The notes under the pieces are model-generated. The model searched no databases, was not told where the DNA came from, and saw nothing but the letters and a program-made list of their open reading frames with translations. A DNA stretch of 64,000 nucleotides, taken from Bacteroidota bacterium (GTDB lineage Bacteria; Bacteroidota; Bacteroidia; NS11-12g; UBA955). The first letter of the stretch is position 1. Each line of letters opens with the position of its first letter. Where the stretch lies: contig JAMLHC010000002.1 of assembly GCA_023957335.1 (NCBI GenBank), positions 1 to 64,000 of the forward strand, read 5' to 3'. Shown piece by piece: positions 56,026 through 63,924 of the stretch. Position numbers and translations under genes: made by a program.

Positions 56026-56062
56026 TATTGATTATCGCAATACATTATTGATTTACTCAATA
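56026..56062. promoter_or_regulatory. paired dyad operator for the XRE regulator
   Basis: Two perfect TATTG-N7-CAATA dyads, at 56026-56042 and 56046-56062, spaced 20 bases centre to centre (two helical turns). A compressed CAATA-AAT-TATTG dyad overlaps the left side. They lie between the divergent XRE and Cys-cluster genes, just upstream of the XRE -33 element. Confidence 0.65.
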
Positions 56063-56076
56063 GGCAATAATATTCC

Positions 56077-56109
56077 TTGAGACTTAATTGTCGAAAAATA
56101 TTACTTTTG
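56077..56109 (+). promoter_or_regulatory. -33/-7 promoter for the XRE regulator
   Basis: TTG at 56077-56079, a 22-base spacer, TACTTTTG at 56102-56109, only 4 bases before the ATG at 56114, implying a leaderless transcript. Confidence 0.55.
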
Positions 56110-56113
56110 AACC

Positions 56114-56425
56114 ATGAATATAGGAGATAAAATACGAAAAATACGTACAGAAAAGGGTATATCACAAGAGTATCTAGGAAATAAAATAGGAGCATCGCAA
56201 AATGTAATAACTAATATTGAATCGGGTAAAAGGAGCCCGAGTATAGAAGAATTATACAAAATTTCAGAGACATTAGAAGAACCTTTCTTTAAATTTCTGG
56301 ACTTACCAATGAACGTTGAATTTAACAATTGTTCAAATTGCCAAAATCTAAGCACTATTACTCATATTCATCAATTTCCTCCAGAACTCATTGCTATTTT
56401 AGACAAATTAGCAAATAACATTTAA
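56114..56425 (+). CDS. XRE family helix-turn-helix regulator
   Basis: 103 residues. The N-terminal Cro/C1-type HTH (about residues 1-62) is clear: IGDKIRKIRTEKGISQEYLG, then GASQNVITNIESGKRSPSIEELYKISETL. The C-terminal 35 residues carry a CxxC pair (NCSNC) and an HIHQFPPELI segment, perhaps for dimerisation or sensing. It probably binds the TATTG-N7-CAATA dyads upstream and controls itself and the divergent Cys-cluster lipoprotein gene. This is inference from position. Confidence 0.88.
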   Translation: MNIGDKIRKIRTEKGISQEYLGNKIGASQNVITNIESGKRSPSIEELYKISETLEEPFFKFLDLPMNVEFNNCSNCQNLSTITHIHQFPPELIAILDKLANNI

Positions 56426-56520
56426 ATTTTCTCAAATTATTCCAAATGCAATACAGTAGTTAAGAACTAAAAGTCGGTATAGCGATGAAGTAAAATAAGG
56501 GTTTGTACTTATTATCAAGG

Positions 56521-56735
56521 ATGAAGGCTGGCACAGAGGTTTTTTTGCAGGGTATTCCGGAATTATCAATGTTAAAGGTCAAACAACCCTTGCTATCAAT
56601 TTGCGCAGTATGCTCATCAATGGGAATAAAGCACTGTTACAAGCAGGTGCGGGTATTACCCTTGAAAGCATTCCTGAAAATGAATGGCTTGAAACCGAAG
56701 AGAAAATGAAAACTATAAAGAATTTATTAGGTTAA
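56521..56735 (+). pseudogene. fragment of menF (3' end, second copy)
   Basis: Encodes the last 70 or so residues of isochorismate synthase in an open frame (from DEGWHRGFFAGYSGII to KNLLG and a TAA at 56733-56735) without a start codon. It matches the menF end at 54255-54459 in 198 of 205 bases. Three of the seven differences change the residue (Asn to His, Glu to Lys, Ala to Thr). The catalytic domain is missing, so it cannot work on its own. It is the right-hand direct repeat of the inserted module. Confidence 0.88.
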
Positions 56736-56868
56736 AATCCATTGTAAATATATTTGCATACCATTATAGCCCACAAATTAATGCGTGTGTTATGTAGGCA
56801 GAAATGGATAAATCCATTGCAAATATATTCGTACACATCCATAGCCCACGAATTAATTCGTGGGCTAT
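56736..56868. repeat. two REP-like units with a 28-base palindrome
   Basis: Units at 56736-56793 and 56809-56868 share AATCCATTGYAAATATATT and ATAGCCCAC. The second ends in a perfect palindrome at 56841-56868 (ATAGCCCACGAATT and its mirror); the first has a decayed version. Such extragenic palindromes are often linked to REP-associated tyrosine transposases, but no transposase gene is in the window. Confidence 0.7.
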
Positions 56869-56991
56869 AATGGAAACAAAAAATCCAATCGAAAGCGTTT
56901 TAACGGTTTTTAAAATAAAATCAGTGTTTAGACAGACTGTCGTTAGCCGCAATTTTACCAAACTATAGTGCTAACATTTAACTGGCGGTAT

Positions 56992-56999
56992 TAACTTTG
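56992..56999 (+). promoter_or_regulatory. TAnnTTTG -7 element for umuD
   Basis: TAACTTTG, 23 bases before the umuD ATG at 57023. I could not identify a LexA operator with confidence. Confidence 0.5.
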
Positions 57000-57022
57000 C
57001 AACGACAAACCAAAATCAAACA

Positions 57023-57493
57023 ATGCCAAATGGCAACAAGCAAATAACATCGCTCAAACTACATAATGGCAACATTATAGACATCTTTTCGGCAGACACC
57101 GAAACAGTACTTGCTTTGCCCTATGTGGACAATGGAATTTCAGCAGGTTTCCCATCGCCAGCGTTGGACTTTGTTGATTTGTCCATTGACCTCAACCGGC
57201 ATTTAATAAAAAATCCGTCTGCAACTTTCTACGGACGAGTTAAAGGCGACTCGCTGAAAAATGCAGGAATTTCTAATGGCGATTTGCTGATAATTGACCG
57301 GAGTTTAGAACCCACAAATGGCAAAATTGCTGTTTGTTATATTGACGGAGAGTTTACGGCAAAGCGTATTCAAATTTCCAAAAAGGAAATCTTACTCATC
57401 CCCGAAAATGAGAATTATCAACCGATACGAGTTACGGAAGAAAATAATTTTTTAATTTGGGGCATTGTTACTCACGTTATTAAAGATGTATAA
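57023..57493 (+). CDS. umuD: UmuD-like S24 family peptidase (translesion synthesis)
   Basis: LexA-like serine peptidase that cleaves itself after RecA activation and then acts as the accessory subunit of polymerase V. Near residue 41 an Ala-Gly site (SAGFPSPA) fits the cleavage point. The nucleophile Ser is in VKGDSLKNAGISNGDLL (about residue 76), and the general-base Lys is in EFTAKRI (about 113). There is no DNA-binding domain, so it is UmuD rather than LexA. Its stop is directly followed by the umuC start. First gene of a three-gene SOS cassette. Confidence 0.93.
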   Translation: MPNGNKQITSLKLHNGNIIDIFSADTETVLALPYVDNGISAGFPSPALDFVDLSIDLNRHLIKNPSATFYGRVKGDSLKNAGISNGDLLIIDRSLEPTNGKIAVCYIDGEFTAKRIQISKKEILLIPENENYQPIRVTEENNFLIWGIVTHVIKDV

Positions 57494-58753
57494 ATGTTTG
57501 CTCTTATTGACTGCAATAACTTTTACGCCTCGTGCGAACGTGTTTTCCGTCCTGATTTGAACGGAAAGCCTGTTGTTGTGCTGTCCAATAATGACGGTTG
57601 TGTAATAGCAAGAAGCAACGAAGCAAAAGCCATTGGTATTCCAATGGGTGCACCTGCATTTGAATACGAAAAATTTTTCCGGCAACACGGAGTGCAGGTT
57701 TTTTCTGCAAATTTTGCTTTGTATGGCGACATGAGTAATCGGGTTATGACAATCCTTTCCGACTATTCGCCCGAAATGGAGATTTACAGCATTGACGAAT
57801 GTTTTTTAAAACTCAAGGGGTTTGACTTTTTCAACTTGCAGGCTTATGGCGAAGACATGCGTTGCAAAGTAACGAAGTGGACAGGAATACCAATAAGCGT
57901 TGGTATTGCACCTACAAAAGCATTGGCAAAAGTTGCAAACCGTATCGCCAAAAAATACCCAACCGAAACCAAAGGCACTTACATCATTGACAGCGAAGAT
58001 AAACGCATAAAAGCCTTGAAATGGTTGAAAGTGGAAGATGTTTGGGGAATTGGCAGGCAACACAGCAAACGACTCAATGCAGCAGGCGTAAAAACAGCTT
58101 TTGACTTTACACAACTTGACGATGATTTTGTAAAAAAGCAAATGTCAATAGTAGGCTTACGCTTAAAACTTGATTTACAAGGTATCCCGACACTGGATTT
58201 GGAAGAGATGCAAATCAAAAAAAACATTGCCACTACCCGAAGTTTTGAAACCAATTACACCGAATACGAACAATTAGCAGAGCGAATAAGCACTTTCGCC
58301 TCGTCTTGTGCCGAAAAATTGCGTAAACAAAATTCGTGTTGCAATTCCATAATGGTTTTTATTCACACCAACGGACACCGAAAAGATTTACAGCAATACA
58401 GCAGAAATATTATTATAAAACTGCCTTATCCAACAAATTCAAGCATTGAGTTAGCAAAGTTTGCAACCCAAGCGTTGCAAAAAATTTTCAAACAAGGTTA
58501 CGCCTACAAAAAAGCAGGTGTAATCGTTCAAGACTTTTCACAAGCCGACAGTTTGCAACAGACACTTTTTGAAAACCGCGATAAACGACACATTCCGTTA
58601 ATGCAAGCGATAGACAAATTGAATTTACTATTCGGGCAACAAAAAATCCGCCTTGCTTCGCAAGACACAAAGAGAGTTTGGAAAATGAAGCAACAAAAAT
58701 TGTCGCCACGATACACAACCAACTTAAACGACATCATCACCATAAACTTGTAG
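57494..58753 (+). CDS. umuC: Y-family DNA polymerase V catalytic subunit UmuC
   Basis: Error-prone translesion polymerase. The N-terminal palm has the catalytic [16 protein letters not shown] and, later, YSIDECFL with the paired acidic residues. [20 protein letters not shown], the helix-hairpin-helix [12 protein letters not shown], and the little-finger domain with [10 protein letters not shown] follow. Length 419 is normal. It starts immediately after umuD with no gap, and the SRAP gene starts immediately after it, so three coupled genes respond together to DNA damage. Confidence 0.95.
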   Translation: MFALIDCNNFYASCERVFRPDLNGKPVVVLSNNDGCVIARSNEAKAIGIPMGAPAFEYEKFFRQHGVQVFSANFALYGDMSNRVMTILSDYSPEMEIYSIDECFLKLKGFDFFNLQAYGEDMRCKVTKWTGIPISVGIAPTKALAKVANRIAKKYPTETKGTYIIDSEDKRIKALKWLKVEDVWGIGRQHSKRLNAAGVKTAFDFTQLDDDFVKKQMSIVGLRLKLDLQGIPTLDLEEMQIKKNIATTRSFETNYTEYEQLAERISTFASSCAEKLRKQNSCCNSIMVFIHTNGHRKDLQQYSRNIIIKLPYPTNSSIELAKFATQALQKIFKQGYAYKKAGVIVQDFSQADSLQQTLFENRDKRHIPLMQAIDKLNLLFGQQKIRLASQDTKRVWKMKQQKLSPRYTTNLNDIITINL

Positions 58754-59356
58754 ATGTGTTTTCACAGTAAACAATCAAAGTCAGCACAAGAACTGCAAAA
58801 CCGTTTCAAAGCAAAATTTGATAACGAAGCATTGTTTACGCCAAGCATTTACAACGGTTTTCAATTTCCAAAAACACCTGTAATTACAAACAAACAACCC
58901 GAAAAAATCCATTTTTTTAATTGGGGGCTTATTCCGTTTTGGGCAAAAGATGACAGTATAAAGAAGAACACATTAAATGCAAGAATTGAAACTATACACG
59001 AAAAACCGGCATTTAGAAATTCGATAAATAATCGTTGTTTAATACTTGCAGACGGCTTTTATGAGTGGCAATGGTTAGACGACAAAGGCAAACAAAAACA
59101 GAAATACGAACTGACATTGCCCGACAACGAATTGTTTGCATTTGCAGGGCTTTACAGCGAGTGGACAGACAAATCAACAGGCGAAATAATCAACACTTAT
59201 ACCATATTGACAACAGAAGCCAACGAACTAATGAGCAAAATACACAACACCAAAAAACGTATGCCTATTATTATTTCGAAAGACTCCGAACAGACTTGGC
59301 TAAACGGACAAGACTTGATAATGCAAAACGATAGGCTTAAAGCGACAGCAGTATAA
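58754..59356 (+). CDS. SRAP / HMCES-like abasic-site protein (YedK family)
   Basis: Forms a covalent thiazolidine link with abasic sites in single-stranded DNA, shielding them. The catalytic Cys is residue 2 (MCFHSKQSK), as the family requires. NARIETIHEKPAFR carries the conserved Asn/Arg/Glu, and RCLILADGFYEWQW and the KRMPIIIS segment (His replaced by Lys-Arg before MP) are in place. Most relatives have an H-x-RMP motif; here it reads HNTKKRMP, so the His is three to four residues earlier. 200 residues. Adjacent to umuC without a gap: an SOS translesion plus abasic-site cassette. Confidence 0.92.
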   Translation: MCFHSKQSKSAQELQNRFKAKFDNEALFTPSIYNGFQFPKTPVITNKQPEKIHFFNWGLIPFWAKDDSIKKNTLNARIETIHEKPAFRNSINNRCLILADGFYEWQWLDDKGKQKQKYELTLPDNELFAFAGLYSEWTDKSTGEIINTYTILTTEANELMSKIHNTKKRMPIIISKDSEQTWLNGQDLIMQNDRLKATAV

Positions 59357-59473
59357 TAAAACTGTACCTAACAAGAGTAGGCATTGCTCAAATATATCTT
59401 CCAATAAAACAAAAGCAAGAGCATCTAACAAGCAGCTTCATTAGAAGTGTGGAGCACGGGAAAACAGATGTTT

Positions 59474-60985
59474 TTACGGTCTCAATCTTCCATACATTCT
59501 TGGGAATGGAATAGTTTCACGGACATGGTCTAATTTGCATACCCACGCAACCAACCTTTCCAATCCTAATCCAAAGCCGGCATGGGGCACAGAGCCGAAT
59601 CTTCTCAAATCTAAATACCATTCAAAAACTTCCATTGGCAATTGGTGTTCTTCAATTTTTTCGGTGAGCAATTTGATATCAGTTTCCCTCTCTCCTCCTC
59701 CCACAATCTCTCCGTATCCTTCGGGAGCTAAGACATCTACGCCTTTTGCAAACTTTTGGTCTTCGGTACGTTTAAAATAAAACGCTTTGATTTCATGAGG
59801 CCAATTATACACCATCACCGGCACGTCAAATAGGCGCGTCAAAACAGTCTCGTCACTTCCTCCAAAATCATTTCCATATTCAAAATTAGAAGCCGATTCT
59901 AACCATTGTGGCAAGTTTCTCAAATCTTCTTCTAACTCCTTGATGTCGTGGCGGAGGGTGGCAATTTTTGATTGAAAATAATTGATTTGTCCTTTTTTCA
60001 GACCGGGTTGCGATAATTGCTTGTCATAGTCTGCAATTTGTGCTTCAAAAGCAGCCATATCACTACTTGCTTTTTCTAGGTCTTGGGTCAAAACTTCTTT
60101 GGCGGTTTTTCCATTAACTGCTTTTTTAGAAGTCAGAATTTCTACTGCTTCTGTATAAGTCAGTCTTTTGTATGGCTTAAGAGAATCTTCGAGTTTGGTG
60201 GTATCTCTACCCAAAATTTCAAACTCTGTTTTGTTTTTGTCCAAAGCCTGTCTAACAACATAGTGCAAAAACTCTTCAATCAAATCCATGTTTTGCTCGT
60301 TATTATAAAAAGTCATTTCGGGTTCAATCATCCAAAACTCTGACAAATGTCTTCTTGTTTTTGACTTTTCTGCTCTAAAAGTAGGTCCAAAGGTGTAAAT
60401 ATTGCCCATTGCCATCGCCATTGCTTCACCATAAAGCTGACCTGATTGGGATAAATATGCGGGTTCGCCATAAAAATCAGTTCCAAACAAAGTAGTTGTT
60501 CCTTCGGCAGCATTACCCGTAAAAAGTGGAGCATCCATTTGTACAAACCCCCGGTCTTGGAAAAAATTATGGATTGCATAAATAAGTGTATTTCTCACTT
60601 TCATTGCAGCCCATTGTCTTTTGCTTCGCAGCCACAAATGTCTGTGGTCCATCAAAAACTCTACTCCGTGCTCCTTGTTGGTAATCGGATAGTCCTGTGT
60701 AAGTTGATAGATTTTCAAATCGCTAACATGCAGCTCATATCCTCCAATTTGTTTTTCGTCTTTAACTACTTTACCTGTCAACGAAAGTGAGCTTTCTTGG
60801 GTTAGGCTTTTTGCTTGGTTAAACTTTTCTTCTCCTATCTCATCCAGGGAGACAATACACTGGCAATATCCGGTTCCGTCTCTCAATATCACAAACACCA
60901 ACCCCTTGCTATCTCTTGTGTTTGATACCCATCCGTTTAGGGTAACAATTTTTCCGTCATTTTGCGCTAAATCTTTAATTTGCAT
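59474..60985 (-). CDS. asnS: asparaginyl-tRNA synthetase
   Basis: Class IIb synthetase that charges tRNA-Asn. The N-terminal OB-fold anticodon domain has NGWVSNTRDSKGLVFVILRDGT. Motif 2 lies in GPTFRAEKSKTRRHLSEFWMIEPEM and motif 3 in GFGLGLERLVAWVCKLDHVRETIPFPR. At 503 residues it is some 35 longer than the E. coli enzyme. The extra length is a charged, coiled-coil-like insert of about 75 residues (VLTQDLEKASSDMAAFEAQI onward) between YTEAVEIL and FEYGNDFGG. It is preceded by a TATTTTCG-type promoter and divergent from rpoN. Confidence 0.95.
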   Translation of the reverse strand: MQIKDLAQNDGKIVTLNGWVSNTRDSKGLVFVILRDGTGYCQCIVSLDEIGEEKFNQAKSLTQESSLSLTGKVVKDEKQIGGYELHVSDLKIYQLTQDYPITNKEHGVEFLMDHRHLWLRSKRQWAAMKVRNTLIYAIHNFFQDRGFVQMDAPLFTGNAAEGTTTLFGTDFYGEPAYLSQSGQLYGEAMAMAMGNIYTFGPTFRAEKSKTRRHLSEFWMIEPEMTFYNNEQNMDLIEEFLHYVVRQALDKNKTEFEILGRDTTKLEDSLKPYKRLTYTEAVEILTSKKAVNGKTAKEVLTQDLEKASSDMAAFEAQIADYDKQLSQPGLKKGQINYFQSKIATLRHDIKELEEDLRNLPQWLESASNFEYGNDFGGSDETVLTRLFDVPVMVYNWPHEIKAFYFKRTEDQKFAKGVDVLAPEGYGEIVGGGERETDIKLLTEKIEEHQLPMEVFEWYLDLRRFGSVPHAGFGLGLERLVAWVCKLDHVRETIPFPRMYGRLRP

Positions 60986-61014
60986 TGCCTATTTTTGTAA
61001 TGTTTTACAAGTCG

Positions 61015-61022
61015 CGAAAATA
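61015..61022 (-). promoter_or_regulatory. TATTTTCG -7 element for asnS
   Basis: Minus strand reads TATTTTCGCGAC, 29 bases before the asnS start at 60985, in the gap shared with rpoN. Confidence 0.45.
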
Positions 61023-61059
61023 CAAATAGAAAACAAGCTTTAAAAACAACTTATTTTTT

Positions 61060-62520
61060 ATGCTCAAACAAACTTTAAGTCAGAAACTACAACAAAAAAT
61101 GTCGCCTCAACAGATTCAATTTATGAAACTGTTGCAATTAGGAACTGCTGACTTTATGGAAAGAGTTGAACAAGAGTTATTAGACAATCCGGCACTTGAA
61201 AAAAGCAATGATGGAGACACCGGTGATGATTATGAAAAAAATGATGATTTCGACAATGACAACATAGATAGCACCGAAGACACTTTTGATGATGACATTT
61301 CTGACTATCTCTCAGACTCCAATGATGACGGAGGTTTCAGGCTGAATGAAGACTATGGAGATGAAGAAAAAAAAGAGTTCCCCATTCCTACTTTTCAAAC
61401 ATTCTATGAATACTTGATAGAGCAAGCAGATACCAATATTTACGATGAAAAACAGCTTGAACTTGCACATCATTTAATTGGAAGTTTGGAAGATGATGGA
61501 TATTTGCGTAGAGACCTAAAAGCCATTGTGAATGATTTAATGTTTACGGCTAATATTAGCACGACAGTTGAGGAGTTAGAAAAAGTATTGCATGAAATTC
61601 AACAATTCGATCCGGCAGGCGTAGCAGCAAGAGATTTAAAAGAATGTTTGTTGTTGCAACTCAACCGAAAACTTTATGAGGCTGAAAACAAAAAGGACAT
61701 TCAACTTGCCATTACCATACTGAATGAACATCTGGAAGTTTTTACAAAAAAACATTTTGACAAACTGAGTAAAAGTCTCAAAGTTAGTGATGTACAACTA
61801 AAAAATGCCATCACTGAGATTACTAAACTGAATCCCAAACCCGGTCAAATATCAAACTCAACGTATAGGGAACAATATGTCAACCCTGATTTTACGGTGG
61901 AAGATGATAACGGAGAACTGAGGGTTTTGTTAAATTCTAAAAATGCGCCCGAACTAAGACTGAGCAGAAACTACCAAGATACTTTGAGAGCATACTCTGC
62001 AAATACTGACAACAAGCAACTCAAAGAATCCGCCCAATATGTGAAGCAAAAAATTGATGGCGCCAAGTGGTTTATTGATAGCATCAAACAAAGACAGAAC
62101 ACACTGTTATCCACTATGCGAGCCATTGTCAGCAAACAAAGAGATTTTTTCTATGAAGGCAATGAGACCTTACTCAAGCCTATGGTAATGAAAGATATTG
62201 CAGACGAAATAGGCATGGACATTTCTACGGTTTCACGCGTGGCTAACAGCAAATACGTAGAAACGTCTTTTGGCATATTCCCCTTAAAGTTTTTCTTTTC
62301 GGAAGGATTGTCAACCGATGGCGGAGATGAAGTTTCAAACCGCGAAATCAAAACTATTTTGAAAGAAGAAATAGGCAAAGAAGACAAGTCAAAACCTTTG
62401 ACAGACGAAGAGTTAATGGACATTCTAAACAAACGAGGTTATAATATTGCCCGCAGAACCATTGCCAAATACAGAGAACAACTCAACATCCCGGTTTCCC
62501 GAATGAGAAAGCAGTTGTAA
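61060..62520 (+). CDS. rpoN: RNA polymerase sigma-54 factor
   Basis: Alternative sigma factor for promoters that need an enhancer-binding ATPase. Region I is the Gln-rich start LKQTLSQKLQQKMSPQQIQFMKLLQL. An acidic region II follows (DDYEKNDDFDNDNIDSTED). The core-binding domain comes next, then the DNA-binding domain with MDISTVSRVANSKYVET and the RpoN box RRTIAKYREQLN near the C-terminus. The 486 residues are normal. I did not find convincing GG-N10-GC promoters in the window. Confidence 0.96.
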   Translation: MLKQTLSQKLQQKMSPQQIQFMKLLQLGTADFMERVEQELLDNPALEKSNDGDTGDDYEKNDDFDNDNIDSTEDTFDDDISDYLSDSNDDGGFRLNEDYGDEEKKEFPIPTFQTFYEYLIEQADTNIYDEKQLELAHHLIGSLEDDGYLRRDLKAIVNDLMFTANISTTVEELEKVLHEIQQFDPAGVAARDLKECLLLQLNRKLYEAENKKDIQLAITILNEHLEVFTKKHFDKLSKSLKVSDVQLKNAITEITKLNPKPGQISNSTYREQYVNPDFTVEDDNGELRVLLNSKNAPELRLSRNYQDTLRAYSANTDNKQLKESAQYVKQKIDGAKWFIDSIKQRQNTLLSTMRAIVSKQRDFFYEGNETLLKPMVMKDIADEIGMDISTVSRVANSKYVETSFGIFPLKFFFSEGLSTDGGDEVSNREIKTILKEEIGKEDKSKPLTDEELMDILNKRGYNIARRTIAKYREQLNIPVSRMRKQL

Positions 62521-62529
62521 ACTTTGCTT

Positions 62530-63138
62530 ATGAAAAACTTCTGGCTCGCTATTTCCTTTCTTTTACACCCTCTTCTGTTGATTCTATATTCCTATGCCAT
62601 TTTGTTTTACTTTCTGCCTTACTACCAAGCGCGTTTTTACGATGAAGACAGGTCATTCTTACTACTTTTCATTTTTACCAATATTGTGTTGATTCCGGTA
62701 ATAATGGTTTTGTTGCTGCAACAACTCAAATTGATCAAGAGTATATATCTCAAAGAACAAAGAGAGCGCACCCTTCCTTATTTACTCACTTCTGCTCTGT
62801 GTGCTGTTTCCGCATGGCAAATTATGGACACAAATTTGGGCGAACTGAGCTATCGTTTTCTGTTTGGAGTTTCAGCACTCATTTTTATCATAGCTATTAT
62901 AAATTTTTGGTTCAAAATCAGCTCACATGCAGCCGCTATTGCAGGCGTAGTCGGAATGTTATTATATACCATTATTGGCTTAAACGAAGGCGTGATGATA
63001 TACTGGCTCGTACCTGCAATCTTATTAGCCGGACTAAGTGCAAGCTCACGTTTAGCACTTGGGGCACATAATTTCAAGGAAATTTACTGTGGATTCTTGT
63101 TGGGATTTTGTGTGATTTTTCTTAGTGTTGCGCTATGA
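62530..63138 (+). CDS. PAP2-like integral membrane protein with altered motifs
   Basis: Six or so transmembrane helices. Traces of the type 2 phosphatidic acid phosphatase signature are present in order: LKEQRERTLPY, SSHAA, and SRLALGAHNFKE. The usual motifs are K-x6-RP, PSGH and SR-x5-H-x3-D; here the RP, the Pro-Ser-Gly of the second motif and the final Asp (Glu here) differ, while the SR...H core is kept. It may be active on an unusual lipid phosphate or inactive. The ATG at 62530 is chosen; it lies 9 bases after rpoN and overlaps the next gene by 4 bases (ATGA). Confidence 0.75.
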   Translation: MKNFWLAISFLLHPLLLILYSYAILFYFLPYYQARFYDEDRSFLLLFIFTNIVLIPVIMVLLLQQLKLIKSIYLKEQRERTLPYLLTSALCAVSAWQIMDTNLGELSYRFLFGVSALIFIIAIINFWFKISSHAAAIAGVVGMLLYTIIGLNEGVMIYWLVPAILLAGLSASSRLALGAHNFKEIYCGFLLGFCVIFLSVAL

Positions 63139-63917
63139 CATACAATGCAATCAAATTAGAGAAAAATGACAGTGTAGCTACTATTACACTGAACAGAGAA
63201 GATGTTTTTAACGCATTTAATGACGAACAAAGTTATGAACTTCAAGATGCTTTGAAAGATGTAAGCAGAGACAGCCACATCAGGGTTATTGTGTTGACAG
63301 GTGCGGGCAAGGCGTTTTGTTCCGGTCAAGACTTAAAAGCGATTAGCAAGAGCGAAAACCGTTCACTCTCGGATTCTTTATACCAAAGATACAACCCCAT
63401 TATCAGAGCCATGCGTACAATGCCAAAGCCCATCATTTGCAGGCTCAACGGTGTCGCTGCCGGTGCAGGCTGTTCGCTGGCATTGGCTTGCGATTTTGTT
63501 ATTGCTTCTGACAATGCTTCTTTGATAGAGGTTTTTATTAATGTTGGATTAGTGTTAGACAGTGGTTCATCCTACTTTTTACCCAGAATTGTGGGCAGCA
63601 ATCGTGCATTTGAACTTGCCACTATGGGCAATAAGGTTTCAGCAAAACAAGCATTGGAATGGGGAATGATTAACCGCGTTGTATCACCCGAGGAGCTTGA
63701 CAATGAAGTTACCAAGATAGCAGAATACTATGCCAAAGCACCCACCAAAGCCATCGGTTTAATGAAAAAAATGCTCAACAAATCCTTCCACTCTGACCTT
63801 GATACAATGCTGGAATACGAGGCGTTCTCTCAAGAAATTGCCGGAAAATCTGCCGATTACAAGGAAGGCGTTTCAGCTTTTAATGAAAAAAGGAAGCCGG
63901 TATTTAAGGGGGAGTAG
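63135..63917 (+). CDS. enoyl-CoA hydratase/isomerase family protein (PaaG-like)
   Basis: Crotonase-fold enzyme. The oxyanion-hole segments are GAGKAFCSGQDLKAI and LNGVAAGAGCSLALACDFVIAS. The segment INVGLVLDSGSSYFLPRIVG has the Asp in place of the usual second Glu, the pattern of PaaG-type isomerases acting on phenylacetate intermediates and related enoyl-CoAs. The 260 residues are normal. Start ATG overlaps the stop of the PAP2-like gene. No other paa genes are in the window, so pathway assignment is tentative. Confidence 0.88.
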   Translation: MTYNAIKLEKNDSVATITLNREDVFNAFNDEQSYELQDALKDVSRDSHIRVIVLTGAGKAFCSGQDLKAISKSENRSLSDSLYQRYNPIIRAMRTMPKPIICRLNGVAAGAGCSLALACDFVIASDNASLIEVFINVGLVLDSGSSYFLPRIVGSNRAFELATMGNKVSAKQALEWGMINRVVSPEELDNEVTKIAEYYAKAPTKAIGLMKKMLNKSFHSDLDTMLEYEAFSQEIAGKSADYKEGVSAFNEKRKPVFKGE

Positions 63918-63924
63918 TGCTAAA

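Larger units (their letters stand above)
56426..57022. other. 597-base intergenic stretch with duplicated menF end and REP-like repeats
   Basis: Holds the partial second copy of the menF 3' end (to 56735), then two related units with a palindrome (56736-56868), then about 150 bases without recognisable structure up to the umuD promoter. No complete gene is seen. Confidence 0.7.

Noticed and set aside
56503..56709. Two similar open frames (54228-54443 and 56503-56709) as a gene family
   Set aside because: They are out-of-frame readings of the duplicated menF 3' end and resemble each other only because the DNA is duplicated.
56931..56941. GACAG-A-CTGTC dyad upstream of umuD as a LexA operator
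   Set aside because: Too far from the -7 box (about 50 bases), short, and the LexA consensus of this phylum is not known to me in this form.
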